From Pseudomonas campi (GTDB taxonomy: Bacteria; Pseudomonadota; Gammaproteobacteria; Pseudomonadales; Pseudomonadaceae): a DNA stretch of 64,000 nt. A program made the translations under genes and the position numbers. The stretch spans positions 806,001 through 870,000 of the forward strand of contig NZ_CP053697.2 of the NCBI RefSeq assembly GCF_013200955.2, in the 5' to 3' direction. Under the pieces are notes generated by a model that was given only the letters and a program-made list of their open reading frames with translations, had not been told where the DNA came from and did no database searches. How positions within the stretch are numbered: position 1 is the first letter of the stretch; every line of letters begins with the position of its first letter. This document shows positions 35,023-45,151 of the stretch, one piece after another.

Positions 35023-36153
35023 ATGGTCACGAGTTCGCGGCTAATCGCCCATGCCCCGCGTTCCTGGCTGTTTGCCGGCGTTCTATTGATCCCTCTTGCC
35101 TGTGTGCTGCTGGCTGCTACCTGGTGGCACGGTGCGCTGGTAGCTCTGCTGTTGCTGGCCTGGCTGTGGTTGTTCCTCAATAGTCCGGCCGTGGCCCAGG
35201 CGCCCACTGTTGACCCAGATGCAGCGGCCCTGGCGCAGACCCAGACCAGCCTGGTGGCGCTGCGTGAGCTGCTGGATGCCGTACTGCCACTCTGGGTGCG
35301 GCATATCGAGCTGGTGCATGGCCAGACCTACCAGGCGGCCGAAGGCCTGACCTCGAAATTCATCGGTATGAGCCAGCAGATCCACCAGGTACTCGATCTC
35401 GGCGGTGGCGAGGATGGCGCCGGGGTGTTCGAGGTGCTGCGCCATGCCCAGGTCGAGTTACCGCGTGCGGTGAAGATGCTCGATGACACCAGTGACGAGC
35501 GGCAGCGCTTCCTGGTCGAGATCCGCGAACTGAGCGGCTTCGTCGGCGAGCTGCACGGCATGGCCGAAGACGTGGCGAAGATCGCCTCGCAAACCAACCT
35601 GCTGGCCCTCAATGCGGCGATTGAAGCGGCGCGTGCCGGCGAGTCCGGGCGTGGCTTCTCGGTTGTCGCCGACGAGGTGCGCAAGCTGTCGTCGATGTCC
35701 GGGGAGACCGGGGCGAAGATCACCGAGAAGGTGCAGGGCATGGGCCGTTCGATGGAGTCCATGGTGGCGCGGGCCGAGCAGATGGATGTGGTCAGCCAGA
35801 ACACTATTAAAGCGGCGGAAAATATCGTCGGCCAGGTACTCAGTGAGCTGGCGGCCGGTGTCAGCCAGCTCGAACAGCGTCTGCAGCTGCTGCAGGGCAA
35901 CAGCCGCGAGGTCGAGCACACGGTCAATGCGGTATTGGTCGACCTGCAGTTCCAGGATCGGGTCAGCCAGATCATTTCCCATATCACCGACGACATCCAG
36001 CGCCTGCAGGGCTGCATGGGCGATGAGCAGGTGCCGTCCAGTCGCGACTGGCTGAGGCGTCTGGAGTCCAGCTATACCACGCTGGAGCAGCAGCGCGCGC
36101 ACAGCGGGCAGGCCGCGGCGGGCGTCGAGCAGTCGTCCGTGACTTTCTTCTGA
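35023..36153 (+). CDS. Methyl-accepting chemotaxis-type protein (two N-terminal TM helices, no periplasmic sensor)
   Basis: The product is 376 residues from the ATG at 35023. Two close membrane helices ([20 protein letters not shown] and [16 protein letters not shown]) leave almost no periplasmic loop. The cytoplasmic part has the MCP tip [21 protein letters not shown] with [20 protein letters not shown]. There is no HAMP domain, and the signalling region is short. It opens the che operon, with cheY 28 bp downstream. It may sense an internal or membrane signal or act as an adaptor hub. Confidence 0.85.
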   Translation: MVTSSRLIAHAPRSWLFAGVLLIPLACVLLAATWWHGALVALLLLAWLWLFLNSPAVAQAPTVDPDAAALAQTQTSLVALRELLDAVLPLWVRHIELVHGQTYQAAEGLTSKFIGMSQQIHQVLDLGGGEDGAGVFEVLRHAQVELPRAVKMLDDTSDERQRFLVEIRELSGFVGELHGMAEDVAKIASQTNLLALNAAIEAARAGESGRGFSVVADEVRKLSSMSGETGAKITEKVQGMGRSMESMVARAEQMDVVSQNTIKAAENIVGQVLSELAAGVSQLEQRLQLLQGNSREVEHTVNAVLVDLQFQDRVSQIISHITDDIQRLQGCMGDEQVPSSRDWLRRLESSYTTLEQQRAHSGQAAAGVEQSSVTFF

Positions 36154-36181
36154 CTATCTGAACGGAAACAGGAATCTCGTA

Positions 36182-36550
36182 ATGGGCAAGACCGTATTGG
36201 TGGTGGACGACTCGACGAGCTTTCGCCAGGTCGTCGGCATCGCGCTCAAGGGCGCCGGCTATGACGTGGTGGAAGCCTGTGATGGCAAGGACGCGCTGAG
36301 CAAGCTGGATGGTCGCAAGATCAACCTGATTGTCTCCGACGTGAACATGCCGAACATGGACGGCATCACCTTCGTCAAGTCGGCCAAGTTGCTGCCGGCC
36401 TACAAATTCACCCCGGTGATCATGCTCACCACCGAGGCCGGCGAGGCAAAGAAGGCCGAGGGTAAGGCCGCTGGCGTGCGTGCCTGGGTGGTCAAACCCT
36501 TTCAGCCGCCGGTGCTGCTGGATGCCGTGTCCAAACTGATCCTGCCCTGA
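36182..36550 (+). CDS. cheY: CheY-like single-domain response regulator
   Basis: This 122-residue REC-only protein has the acidic pair in VLVVDDSTSFRQVV, the phospho-Asp in LIVSDVNMPNMDGITFVKSA (about 53), Thr in VIMLTTEAGEAKKAEG and the conserved Lys in AWVVKPFQPP. It takes phosphate from CheA. In this cluster it resembles the CheY of the Pseudomonas Che2-type pathway more than the flagellar CheY. The output is not evident from sequence. Confidence 0.92.
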   Translation: MGKTVLVVDDSTSFRQVVGIALKGAGYDVVEACDGKDALSKLDGRKINLIVSDVNMPNMDGITFVKSAKLLPAYKFTPVIMLTTEAGEAKKAEGKAAGVRAWVVKPFQPPVLLDAVSKLILP

Positions 36551-36561
36551 AAGGTTGCGCA

Positions 36562-36900
36562 ATGAGCGAAATCCATGGTCGCGAAGAGGCGGGGCGCTAC
36601 GTCGCCGCCGTGCAGGGCGAGTTCAATATCTATAGCGCGGCGCAGCTCAAGGACGAGCTGCTCGGCGTGCTGAACAGCCATAAACAGCTGGATATCGACC
36701 TCGGCGCGGTCGAGGATTTCGACAGCAGCGGCGTGCAGATACTGTTGATGCTCAAACGTGAGGCGCAGCGCCAGAAACGCAGCCTGACTTTCGTGCAGCA
36801 CGCGCCGAGCGTGCGCGAAGTGCTCGACCTGCTCAACCTGGTTGCCGAGTTGGGCGATCCGCTGGTCATCCCGTTGGACGCCACCGGAGGTCGCCCATGA
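36562..36900 (+). CDS. STAS-domain protein
   Basis: This 112-residue STAS fold resembles anti-sigma-factor antagonists. It opens with VAAVQGEFNIYSAAQLKDEL and has the phosphorylatable-Ser motif in VEDFDSSGVQILLMLKREAQ (about Ser55), then REVLDLLNLVAELGDPLV. STAS proteins in chemosensory operons modulate the kinase or its partners by binding. The stop overlaps the cheA start (ATGA), so the two are translationally coupled. Confidence 0.88.
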   Translation: MSEIHGREEAGRYVAAVQGEFNIYSAAQLKDELLGVLNSHKQLDIDLGAVEDFDSSGVQILLMLKREAQRQKRSLTFVQHAPSVREVLDLLNLVAELGDPLVIPLDATGGRP

Positions 36901-39134
36901 ATCTGGATCAAGCCCGTGGCGCCCTGGTGCAGGAAGGCCGCGAACTGCTCGGGGCGATGGAAGACGCGCTGCTGGAAATCGAGAACGACGGCTACAACAG
37001 CGAGCGGGTCAACGCGATTTTCCGTGCCGCGCATACCATCAAGGGCTCGGCCGGGCTGTTTGGCCTGGAATCGCTGATCAACTTCACCCATGTGGTGGAA
37101 AGCCTGCTGGATGAGGTGCGCAACGGCGAGCAGATTCTCGACGGGGCGATGCTCTCGCTGTTGCTGACCTGCGGCGACTATATCGGCAGCCTGCTTACCG
37201 CTGTCGAAGAGCGCAGCGAAGCGAACGAACCCAACCCTGGTTTGCGGGCGCATCTGCTGGCACAGCTCAACGAATACCTGCAGCCGGCTGTTGCCGCCAC
37301 CGAGTCTGTCCCCGAAGCCACCGCCGAGCTGGTTGCCGGCACTGCGGTATCCGAAGTACAGGCGACCGGGCGGGTCGATGTCATGGAGGGCGAGGCGGTC
37401 AGCAGCGACCTCTGGCACATCTCCCTGCGCCCTAATAGCGACGTGCTGCGCAACGGCATGGACCCGCTGTCGTTCCTGCGCTATCTGGGTAAGCTGGGGC
37501 GCATCGTCTACATCCATACGCTGACCGACCAGGTGCCGGACGCCGCGGGCTTCGATGCCGAGACCAGTTACCTGGGCTATGAGCTGGAGTTCGAGTCCAG
37601 CGCCAGCAAGCAGGAAATCGAGGATGCCTTCGAGTTCATCCGCGAAGACAGCCAGTTGCTCATCCTGCCGCCGCACAGTGCCATCGATGCCTATATCAAG
37701 CTGATCTCCAGCCTGCCGGAAGCACCGGGGCGCCTGGGCGAAATGCTGGTGCGCAGCGGCGCACTGACCACCCACGAGCTGCAGCGTGTGCTGGAGCGGC
37801 AGAGCAGCGGCCGGCAACCGGCACCGCCCTTGGGCACCCTGCTGGTCGAGGAGCAACTGGTGGCGCCGCCGGTGGTCTCGGCGGCCCTGCACAAGCAGAA
37901 GCAGAGCGAAGAAAAGCGCAGCCAGGAACAAGTATTCATCAAGGTCGAAGTGGGCAAGCTCGACCAGCTGATCAACCTGGTCGGTGAACTGGTGATCGCC
38001 GGTGCCGCCGCCAGTCTGTCCTTGCGCCAGGGCGATCCGGCGGCCATGGCCGAGGCCAACGAAGGCGTGGCCACCCTGGTGGAACATATCCGCGACGCCA
38101 GTCTGTCGCTGCGCATGGTCGCCATCGGCGAAGTGTTCCAGCGCTTCCCGCGGGTGGTACGCGATATCAGCAAGGAACTGGGCAAGGACATCGAGCTGCT
38201 GATCACTGGCGCCGACACCGAGCTGGACAAGTCCATGGTGGAGAAACTTGCCGACCCGTTGATGCATATTGTGCGCAACGCCATGGACCACGGCATCGAA
38301 CCGGCGGATACCCGCCAGTCGTATGGCAAGACCGCGCGTGGCCTGCTGCGCCTGAACGCCTTTCACGAGTCGGGCAGCATCGTCATCGAAGTCAGCGACG
38401 ACGGCCGCGGCCTGGATCGCGAGCGGATCCTCGCCAAGGCCATCGAGAAGGGCCTGGTGCAGGCTGACCAGGTACTGAGCGACGCCGAGGTCTATCGGCT
38501 GATCTTCGAACCAGGCTTTTCCACCGCCGCCCAAGTCACCAACCTGTCCGGGCGTGGCGTGGGCATGGATGTGGTGCGGCGCAATATCGAACAGCTGCGT
38601 GGCGAGGTCGAGGTACTCAGCGAGTTCGGCCAGGGCAGCACGGTGCGCATCCGCCTGCCGCTGACCCTGGCAATCATCGATGGCTTCCAGGTCAAGGTGG
38701 CCGGCGAGGTGTTCGTCCTGCCGCTGGATCAGGTCATCGAGTGTGTCGATCTGGGGGCGCAGCAGGACCTCCACGAGCTGTTCAACCTGCGTGGCGAGGC
38801 GCTGCCCTATGTGCGCCTGCGCGAGCTGTTCGGCCTGGAGACCGCTGTCGATGGGCGCGCCAGCCTGGTGGTGCTGCAGTTCGGCGCCAGTCGTGCCGGT
38901 GTGGTGGTCGATGAGCTGGTCGGCGAGTTCCAGGCGGTGATCAAGCCGCTCGGGCAGATATTTGCACGCAACAAGATTCTCAGCGGCTCGACCATCCTCG
39001 GCGATGGCAGCGTGGCGCTGATTCTCGATGTCCCCCAGCTGATTCATCGGGCGAGTCACGCCGTTGTTTCGGCAGGCAATCTTAGCAATGGCCCACTCAA
39101 GGCCGAGTCCCCAGCAGTAGTTTCGACCTACTAA
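36897..39134 (+). CDS. cheA: CheA histidine kinase with embedded MshEN-like motif
   Basis: This 745-residue protein has a P1/HPt domain ([20 protein letters not shown], His about 46) and a P2-like domain ([20 protein letters not shown]). At 279-334 it has two 24-residue motifs of the MshEN type: motif I (279-302) has R-L-G, then L-V, G, L, L, L and Q at the expected spacing; motif II (311-334) is degenerate, with Pro for Arg and Gln for the Gly. The dimerisation/kinase domain follows ([11 protein letters not shown], the N-box [14 protein letters not shown]1 DDGRGLDRE, and [12 protein letters not shown]), ending with a CheW-like domain. MshEN domains bind cyclic di-GMP in type II/IV ATPases, so c-di-GMP control of CheA is proposed. 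Confidence 0.93.
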   Translation: MNLDQARGALVQEGRELLGAMEDALLEIENDGYNSERVNAIFRAAHTIKGSAGLFGLESLINFTHVVESLLDEVRNGEQILDGAMLSLLLTCGDYIGSLLTAVEERSEANEPNPGLRAHLLAQLNEYLQPAVAATESVPEATAELVAGTAVSEVQATGRVDVMEGEAVSSDLWHISLRPNSDVLRNGMDPLSFLRYLGKLGRIVYIHTLTDQVPDAAGFDAETSYLGYELEFESSASKQEIEDAFEFIREDSQLLILPPHSAIDAYIKLISSLPEAPGRLGEMLVRSGALTTHELQRVLERQSSGRQPAPPLGTLLVEEQLVAPPVVSAALHKQKQSEEKRSQEQVFIKVEVGKLDQLINLVGELVIAGAAASLSLRQGDPAAMAEANEGVATLVEHIRDASLSLRMVAIGEVFQRFPRVVRDISKELGKDIELLITGADTELDKSMVEKLADPLMHIVRNAMDHGIEPADTRQSYGKTARGLLRLNAFHESGSIVIEVSDDGRGLDRERILAKAIEKGLVQADQVLSDAEVYRLIFEPGFSTAAQVTNLSGRGVGMDVVRRNIEQLRGEVEVLSEFGQGSTVRIRLPLTLAIIDGFQVKVAGEVFVLPLDQVIECVDLGAQQDLHELFNLRGEALPYVRLRELFGLETAVDGRASLVVLQFGASRAGVVVDELVGEFQAVIKPLGQIFARNKILSGSTILGDGSVALILDVPQLIHRASHAVVSAGNLSNGPLKAESPAVVSTY

Positions 39135-39148
39135 AGGAACGTCAGGAG

Positions 39149-40804
39149 ATGACTATGTTCAGCAACATGAAACTGGCGACCAAGCTGATTCTGGCTTTTC
39201 TGGTCGTTGCCACCATCGCTGGGATTATCGGCTTCATCGGTACTCGCAGCGTCAATACGGTCAACGACATGATGACCGATATCTACGACAACCAACTGGT
39301 GCCGATCGATGACATCGGTAACGTACGCGTCCACGTTTCCGACAATTTCCGTCGCGTGTACCAGCTGGCGACCCAGCAGGATCCGCTCGCTGCTGAGAAG
39401 ATCAAGGAAAAAATCCAGGACAGCGACAAGGCCATCGCCGAGGGCTACAAGAAGTACCTGGCGACCGTTTTGTCCCCTGAAGAGCAGGCCGTGGTGCCCA
39501 AGCTGGATGCGGCCACCGAGAAGTATCACCAGCTGACCGAGCAGGTCATGCGGCTGATCGACAATGGCAATCAGCCGCAGGCCTTGGAGCTGGTGGGTGG
39601 TGAGCTGAACACTGTCTACAACGAGCGCCGTGCCCTGGCAGCTGAGTTGTCGGAGATCATGGCCAGGAATGCCGCTGTCACCAACACCGCATCTGATCAG
39701 ATCGTCGGCAATATCATGACCCTGCTGACCGGCCTGATGATCGGCGGCTTCATCATCTCCCTGGCCCTGGGCCTGCTGGTGACACGCGTGATCGTGCGTC
39801 AGCTGGGTGGCGAGCCGGCCTATGCCGCCGAAGTGGTCAGCCGCGTTGCAGCCGGCGACCTGACCGTCGACGTGCAACTGCGCCAGGGCGACAACAACAG
39901 CCTGCTGGCCAGCATGCGCCAGATGACCGAAAAGCTGCGCGCCATCATGGGCGATGTACGGATGACCGCCGACTCCCTGGCCTCGGCATCCGAGCAGGTC
40001 GCCGCCTCGGCTCAGGCACTGAGCCAGAACGCTTCCGAGCAGGCGGCCAACGTCGAGGAGACCAGCGCTTCGGTTGAGGAAATCGCCGCCACCGTGGCGC
40101 AGAACAGCGAGAACGCACGGATCACCGACGGCATGGCCAGCCAGTCGTCCAAGGACGCCGAGGAAGGCGGCGTGGCGGTGCGCGAGATGGTCAATGCCAT
40201 GCGCCAGATCGCCGGCAAGATCGGCATCATCGACGACATCGCCTACCAGACCAACCTGTTGGCGCTCAACGCCGCCATCGAGGCCGCCCGTGCTGGCGAC
40301 CATGGCAAGGGCTTCGCCGTGGTGGCGGCCGAAGTGCGCAAGCTGGCCGAGCGCAGCCAGGTGGCCGCCCAGGAAATCGGTGCGGTGGCCGGTGACAGCG
40401 TGACCCTGGCCGAGCGTGCCGGGCAACTGCTCGACCAGATGGTGCCGTCGATTCGCAAGACCGCGGATCTGGTGCAGGAAATCTCCTCGGCCTCGCGCGA
40501 GCAGAACACCGGCCTGGAGCAGATCAATCTGGCGGTGACCCAGTTGGCGCAGACCACCCAGGTCAACGCATCGGCGTCCGAAGAGCTGTCGTCCACCTCC
40601 GAGGAGATGAGCGGCCAGGCCGTGCAGTTGCAGGAGATGATCCAGTTCTTCCAGCTGTCCGAAGGTGCCTCGCGCAGTCATGGCCATGCGCCGAGCGCGT
40701 CCGCCAAGCCCGCTGGGCGCAAGGCGCCAGCCCGTGCTCCGATGCCGGCACGGCGCCCGCAGCAGGACGAGTCGGTCGATGAAACGGCATTTACCCGCTT
40801 CTAG
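39149..40804 (+). CDS. Methyl-accepting chemotaxis protein, 4HB-type sensor
   Basis: This 551-residue receptor has TM1 ([20 protein letters not shown], about 10-32) and a periplasmic four-helix-bundle sensor (about 33-190). TM2 and the HAMP domain follow at about 190-265 ([20 protein letters not shown]), then the signalling domain with tip [20 protein letters not shown] (about 368). The C-terminus ([20 protein letters not shown] then [11 protein letters not shown]) is a flexible tail without a clear CheR-binding pentapeptide. It is the only membrane-spanning receptor in the operon with a real periplasmic sensor. The ligand is unknown. Confidence 0.92.
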   Translation: MTMFSNMKLATKLILAFLVVATIAGIIGFIGTRSVNTVNDMMTDIYDNQLVPIDDIGNVRVHVSDNFRRVYQLATQQDPLAAEKIKEKIQDSDKAIAEGYKKYLATVLSPEEQAVVPKLDAATEKYHQLTEQVMRLIDNGNQPQALELVGGELNTVYNERRALAAELSEIMARNAAVTNTASDQIVGNIMTLLTGLMIGGFIISLALGLLVTRVIVRQLGGEPAYAAEVVSRVAAGDLTVDVQLRQGDNNSLLASMRQMTEKLRAIMGDVRMTADSLASASEQVAASAQALSQNASEQAANVEETSASVEEIAATVAQNSENARITDGMASQSSKDAEEGGVAVREMVNAMRQIAGKIGIIDDIAYQTNLLALNAAIEAARAGDHGKGFAVVAAEVRKLAERSQVAAQEIGAVAGDSVTLAERAGQLLDQMVPSIRKTADLVQEISSASREQNTGLEQINLAVTQLAQTTQVNASASEELSSTSEEMSGQAVQLQEMIQFFQLSEGASRSHGHAPSASAKPAGRKAPARAPMPARRPQQDESVDETAFTRF

Positions 40805-40815
40805 GAGGCTGTGCG

Positions 40816-41349
40816 ATGAGTAATTTGCCAGCCCATATGCAGGGCCGCCCGGCGGCTCTGGTGGAGACGCCGTTGACCCAGCAGTTCCTTACCCTGACCC
40901 TGGGTGAGGAACTGTTCGCCCTGCCGATCGAGCATATCCGCGAGATCATCGAGTTCGGCGGGCTCACCGAGATTCCGCTGATGCCGGCGTTTCTGCGCGG
41001 GGTGATCAACCTGCGTGGCGCGGTGGTGCCGGTGGTCGACCTGGCCGTGCGTTTCGGTCGCGAGCGCACGTCCATCGGCAAACGCACCTGTATCGTCATT
41101 GTCGAAGTGGCTCAGGCCGATAGCCTGCAGCTACTGGGCATCATCGTCGATGCGGTGAATGAAGTGCTGGCCGTTGAAGGCCATCAGTTGGAGAGTCGCC
41201 CGTCGTTCGGTGCGCGTATCCGCGCCGACTTTATCGCCGGCATCCTCAAGCAGAACGAGCAGTTCATCATCGTTCTGGATATTCCCCAGGTGCTGTCACT
41301 CGATGAGCTGGCGGATCTGGTCGGCACTCTTGATCAGGCGGCGGTGTGA
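40816..41349 (+). CDS. cheW: CheW coupling protein
   Basis: This 177-residue CheW-like adaptor has QFLTLTLGEELFALPIEHIR, VINLRGAVVPVVDLAVRFGR, IVIVEVAQADSLQLLGIIVD and IAGILKQNEQFIIVLDIPQV. It couples the MCPs to CheA in arrays. It lies 12 bp after the MCP gene with AGGAGG upstream. Confidence 0.92.
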   Translation: MSNLPAHMQGRPAALVETPLTQQFLTLTLGEELFALPIEHIREIIEFGGLTEIPLMPAFLRGVINLRGAVVPVVDLAVRFGRERTSIGKRTCIVIVEVAQADSLQLLGIIVDAVNEVLAVEGHQLESRPSFGARIRADFIAGILKQNEQFIIVLDIPQVLSLDELADLVGTLDQAAV

Positions 41350-41356
41350 GTAGGTG

Positions 41357-42199
41357 ATGGCTGACGGCGGTGTGGCGATGAAATCTGGGCTGGATATCGT
41401 GCTGAGCGAGGCGGAGTTTCGCCTGCTGCAACAGCTGTTTTACGACCGTGTGGGTATCCAGCTGCCACCGGTGAAGAAACCGCTGATCTGCGGGCGCCTG
41501 TCCAAGCGCCTGGGTGCCTTGCGCATGCACAGCTACAAACAGTACTACCAGCACCTGATCTCCTCGCAGGGCGCGGCAGAGCTGGAGGTGGCAATCGATC
41601 TGATTACCACCCATGAAACCTACTTCTTCCGCGAGCCCAAGCACTTCGACTTCCTCCAGCAGACGATCATGCCGGCGGTGGCGACGCAGCCAGATTTCCG
41701 GGTGTGGAGCGCGGCCAGCTCCACCGGCGAGGAGGCCTATACCCTGGCCATGCTGCTGGATACCGGCAGGGCGAATCGTCCCTGGAGCGTGGTAGGCACC
41801 GATGTCAGCCAGCAGGTGTTGGCCGATGCCCGCCGGGGCCTGTATGTCATGGCGCGTGGCGAGAAAATCCCGGCGCACTATCTGAAGCGTTACTGCCTGC
41901 GTGGACGGGATCGCTATGAAGGTTACTTCCTGGTGGAACCAGCCTTGCGCGAGCGGGTTGAGTTCCGCCCGGGCAACCTGACCAAGCCGGTGCCGGAACT
42001 GGGCCAGTTCGACCTGATCCTGCTGCGCAATGTACTGATCTACTTCGATGTACCGACCAAGCATCAGGTGCTGAAAAATGTGGTCGACCGCCTCAAACCC
42101 GGTGGTTTTCTGATGGTCGGACACTCAGAGGCGCTGCACGACACTCAGCAGCCGCTGGAGTTGGTCAGCTCGTCGATCTACCGCAAGGTGGCGCGATGA
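41357..42199 (+). CDS. cheR: CheR protein-glutamate O-methyltransferase
   Basis: The protein is 280 residues from the ATG at 41357 (a GTG at 41354 is possible). The N-terminal helical domain and SAM-dependent methyltransferase core are visible: DLITTHETYFFREPKHFDFL, VWSAASSTGEEAYTLAMLLD (SAM loop), VGTDVSQQVLADARRGLY, FDLILLRNVLIYFD and GGFLMVGHSEAL. It methylates receptor glutamates for adaptation. Its stop overlaps cheD by 4 bp. Confidence 0.92.
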   Translation: MADGGVAMKSGLDIVLSEAEFRLLQQLFYDRVGIQLPPVKKPLICGRLSKRLGALRMHSYKQYYQHLISSQGAAELEVAIDLITTHETYFFREPKHFDFLQQTIMPAVATQPDFRVWSAASSTGEEAYTLAMLLDTGRANRPWSVVGTDVSQQVLADARRGLYVMARGEKIPAHYLKRYCLRGRDRYEGYFLVEPALRERVEFRPGNLTKPVPELGQFDLILLRNVLIYFDVPTKHQVLKNVVDRLKPGGFLMVGHSEALHDTQQPLELVSSSIYRKVAR

Positions 42200-42699
42200 G
42201 CGGAAAGCGCTTTCTTAATCCCGGCGACTGGTATTTCGGCGGGGGTGATCTGCGCGTGGAAACCCTGCTTGGGCCTTGTGTCTCGATCGTGCTGTGGTTC
42301 CCTGCAGTGCGTAAAGGTGGCATGTGCCACTTCCAGCTGCCGGGCAAGCGCCGGGTTACCGAGCATGCGCGCGATCTGGACGGCCGTTATGGCGGCGAAG
42401 CCTGGATGTGGCTCAAGCAGCAGGCCCGCGCGCATGCCCTGCAACTGGGTGACGCGGAAGCCAAGCTATTCGGTGGTTCGCGCACTCTGGCCACGCCCGG
42501 CGCCTCCTCGCGCCAGGAAATTGGTGTGCAAAACATCGAGTTCGTCGAAGGGCTGATGGAGGAGGCCGGTCTGCGGGTGGTCGGGCGCGATTTGGGCGGT
42601 GACGGATATCGCTATGTGCGTTTCGATCTGGCCACCGGTGAAGTTTGGGTGCGTCGTGGTGGGGTGATGAGTCTCAAGGCGCTCGAGGAAATGCAGTAA
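42196..42699 (+). CDS. cheD: CheD chemoreceptor glutamine deamidase
   Basis: This 167-residue protein has the CheD active-site pattern: [18 protein letters not shown] carries the catalytic Cys, and [12 protein letters not shown] the catalytic His. Thr/Asn positions follow in [12 protein letters not shown]. It deamidates receptor glutamines to glutamates. It overlaps cheR and shares one base with the following cheB start (TAATG). Confidence 0.88.
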   Translation: MSGKRFLNPGDWYFGGGDLRVETLLGPCVSIVLWFPAVRKGGMCHFQLPGKRRVTEHARDLDGRYGGEAWMWLKQQARAHALQLGDAEAKLFGGSRTLATPGASSRQEIGVQNIEFVEGLMEEAGLRVVGRDLGGDGYRYVRFDLATGEVWVRRGGVMSLKALEEMQ

Positions 42700-43763
42700 T
42701 GACCATCAAGGTAATGATTGTCGATGACTCGGCGGTGATGCGCGAAGTGATGCAGCAGCTGCTGGCGCCGCACAAGGATATTGAAGTGGTCGGCGCGGCC
42801 ATGGATCCGTTGCTGGCCTTGCAGAAAATGCAGACGGTCTGGCCGGATGTGATCCTGCTCGATGTGGAAATGCCGCGCATGGATGGCATCACCTTCCTGC
42901 GCCAGATCATGGCGACCCGGCCGACGCCGGTGGTGATCTGCTCGACCCTGACCGAAAAGGGCGCCGATATCACCCTGCAGGCCTTGTCTGCCGGGGCGGT
43001 GGAAGTCATCACCAAGCCGACCATGGGCCTGCGCGACTTCCTCAAGGACAGTGCTCAGGAAATGCTCACCGCCATTCGCACGGCGGCCAGGGCGCGGGTC
43101 AAGCCCAGCGTGCCGACTACGCTGAAGAAAGAAGAGAAGCTCAGCGCCGACGTGCTGGTCAATTTACCGAGTAGCAGCGGCCTGCTGAATCAGCGCACCA
43201 CCGAGAAGATCGTGCTGCTGGGGACCTCAACCGGCGGCACCCAGGCGTTGGAGGCGGTACTGTGCGAATTGCCGGCGAACAGTCCAGCTATCGCCATTGT
43301 CCAACACATGCCGGAAAAATTTACCCGCAGTTTCGCCGAGCGTCTCGATTCGCTCTGTGCCATCGAGGTTCGTGAGGCCCAGGACGGTGACCGCATGCTG
43401 CCAGGGCGGGCGCTGATCGCACCGGGTGGTCGACATATGCTGATCAAACGCAGCGGAGGGCAGTATTTCGTGGAGGTCAAGGATGGTCCGTTGGTCAGTC
43501 GTCACCGCCCGTCAGTCGATGTGTTGTTCCGCTCCGCGGCGGTGCAGGCTGGGCGCAATGCCCTGGCGGTGATCATGACCGGCATGGGCGACGATGGCGC
43601 GCGAGGCCTCAAGGAGTTGCATGAAGCCGGCGCGCGAACCTTTGCCCAGGACGAAGAAAGTTGTGTGGTGTTCGGTATGCCAAAAGAGGCTATCAAGTTG
43701 GGGGGCGTGGAGGAGATTGTCGCGCTGGACGAAATTCCCAGGGTAGTGATGAGCTGGCGATGA
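42699..43763 (+). CDS. cheB: CheB methylesterase response regulator
   Basis: This 354-residue protein has a REC domain ([18 protein letters not shown], Asp in [18 protein letters not shown] near 54) and a methylesterase domain with the Ser-His-Asp triad in [16 protein letters not shown] (about 175), [18 protein letters not shown] (about 202) and [20 protein letters not shown] (about 297). It removes receptor methyl groups when phosphorylated by CheA. Confidence 0.93.
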   Translation: MTIKVMIVDDSAVMREVMQQLLAPHKDIEVVGAAMDPLLALQKMQTVWPDVILLDVEMPRMDGITFLRQIMATRPTPVVICSTLTEKGADITLQALSAGAVEVITKPTMGLRDFLKDSAQEMLTAIRTAARARVKPSVPTTLKKEEKLSADVLVNLPSSSGLLNQRTTEKIVLLGTSTGGTQALEAVLCELPANSPAIAIVQHMPEKFTRSFAERLDSLCAIEVREAQDGDRMLPGRALIAPGGRHMLIKRSGGQYFVEVKDGPLVSRHRPSVDVLFRSAAVQAGRNALAVIMTGMGDDGARGLKELHEAGARTFAQDEESCVVFGMPKEAIKLGGVEEIVALDEIPRVVMSWR

Positions 43764-43776
43764 AGAGGCGATTGCA

Positions 43777-45009
43777 ATGATTCCGAACAGATTGCCCCAG
43801 CACCTGCTGGTGATCGATGACAGCGAACTGCAGCGTCAGTTCATGGCTGAGTTGTGTAGCGACATGGGCATTCCCCATGTATTGCAGGCCGTGGATGGCC
43901 ACGATGCGGTGGCTCAGTTGAAGACCAACCCACAGATCGAGGCCATTATCCTCGACCTGGAAATGCCTGGTATGGATGGCGTGGAAGTGCTCCACGAGAT
44001 GGCGCGGTTGCGGCTCGACCCGGCTGTGATAGTGGCCAGCGCACGCGAAAGCGTGTTGCTCAATGTGGTCGAAAGCATGGGTAAGAGTCTGGGCTTGCGC
44101 CTGCTGGGGGTGCTGCAGAAACCTGTGCTGTTCGAGCAGCTGGCTTCCAGCCTGAGTCGCTTTTCCGTTGTGCAGCAGCGTGCGGAGCATAACGACTCCC
44201 AGGTGGCTGGGCCGCAGCTGGACGAGCAGGATATCCAGCGTGCCCTGCGCGAGGGCGAGTTTGTCGCCTACTTCCAGCCCAAGGTGAGCCTGCTCGATGG
44301 TCAGCTCAAGGGCGTCGAGGCCCTGATCCGCTGGCAGCATCCGCAGCATGGCCTGCTCGCCCCCGTGCATTTCATCGAAATGGTCGAGCGCAGCCAATAC
44401 ATTTCCGAAGTTACCCTGCAGATGCTCGATATGTCGTTGCAGCACTGCCGGCGCTGGCATGACGCCGGCCTACCGCTGAACTTTTCGATCAACGTATCGG
44501 CCCGCTCCCTGGCGGACTCCAAACTGGCCGATGCGATCATCGAACGGGTCATGGCCAGTGGCATCCCGACTCATCATGTGATTCTGGAGATCACCGAGAG
44601 CGCCATCATGGTCGATCTCGGCATCACCCTGGGTACCCTGGCGCGCCTGCGCCTGAAAGGCTTCGGCCTGTCGGTGGACGACTACGGCACCGGCTTCTCC
44701 TGCATGCTGCAATTGTCTCGGGTGCCCTGTTCGGAATTGAAGGTGGATCGCGCCTTCGTCAATGGTGCGAGCCAGAGCCTGCACCTGCGTATCCTCCTGG
44801 AGAGCGCCCTGGATATCGCCCGCAAGCTCAACCTGCACGTGGTGGCCGAAGGCGTGGAAACCCGCGAGGACTGGCTGTTGCTGCGCAACCTCGGCTGTGG
44901 CGAGGCGCAAGGCTACTTCGTGGCCAAGCCGATGCCCGGTGAAGCCTTGCTGCCCTGGTGGCGGGCCAACCGCGAACGCGTCCAGCTGCTGGGCATCGCC
45001 GTTGAGTAG
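43777..45009 (+). CDS. Response regulator with EAL cyclic di-GMP phosphodiesterase domain
   Basis: This 410-residue protein has an N-terminal REC domain (HLLVIDDSELQRQFMAELCS, Asp in IILDLEMPGMDGVEVL near 59) and a C-terminal EAL domain (FVAYFQPKVSLLDGQLKGVE then ALIRW at about 182). Catalytic residues visible are the Glu of the EAL-type VEALIRW, the Asn/Asp of LNFSINVSARSLADS, the Glu of ILEITESAIM, DDYGTGFSCMLQ (the D-D-F-G-T-G equivalent has Tyr) and ELKVDRAFV. It probably hydrolyses cyclic di-GMP. Its place in the che operon links chemosignalling to that messenger. Confidence 0.9.
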   Translation: MIPNRLPQHLLVIDDSELQRQFMAELCSDMGIPHVLQAVDGHDAVAQLKTNPQIEAIILDLEMPGMDGVEVLHEMARLRLDPAVIVASARESVLLNVVESMGKSLGLRLLGVLQKPVLFEQLASSLSRFSVVQQRAEHNDSQVAGPQLDEQDIQRALREGEFVAYFQPKVSLLDGQLKGVEALIRWQHPQHGLLAPVHFIEMVERSQYISEVTLQMLDMSLQHCRRWHDAGLPLNFSINVSARSLADSKLADAIIERVMASGIPTHHVILEITESAIMVDLGITLGTLARLRLKGFGLSVDDYGTGFSCMLQLSRVPCSELKVDRAFVNGASQSLHLRILLESALDIARKLNLHVVAEGVETREDWLLLRNLGCGEAQGYFVAKPMPGEALLPWWRANRERVQLLGIAVE

Positions 45010-45151
45010 AGCCCTCGGGTTGCCAGGCGTTTATGTAGAAGTGGCTTTAGCCGCGATGCTCTCAGCTAGAGGGCATCGCTGCTACACAAGCAGAGTGCGG
45101 CGCCGTCCCTGTACTGTTTCCCCGCGAGGTTTTCGCCGCCTGCTGGCGCCG

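Noticed and set aside
36630..39059. An 809-codon open frame antisense to cheA
   Set aside because: Shadow of the cheA codons with an atypical composition; the sense frame has complete kinase motifs.
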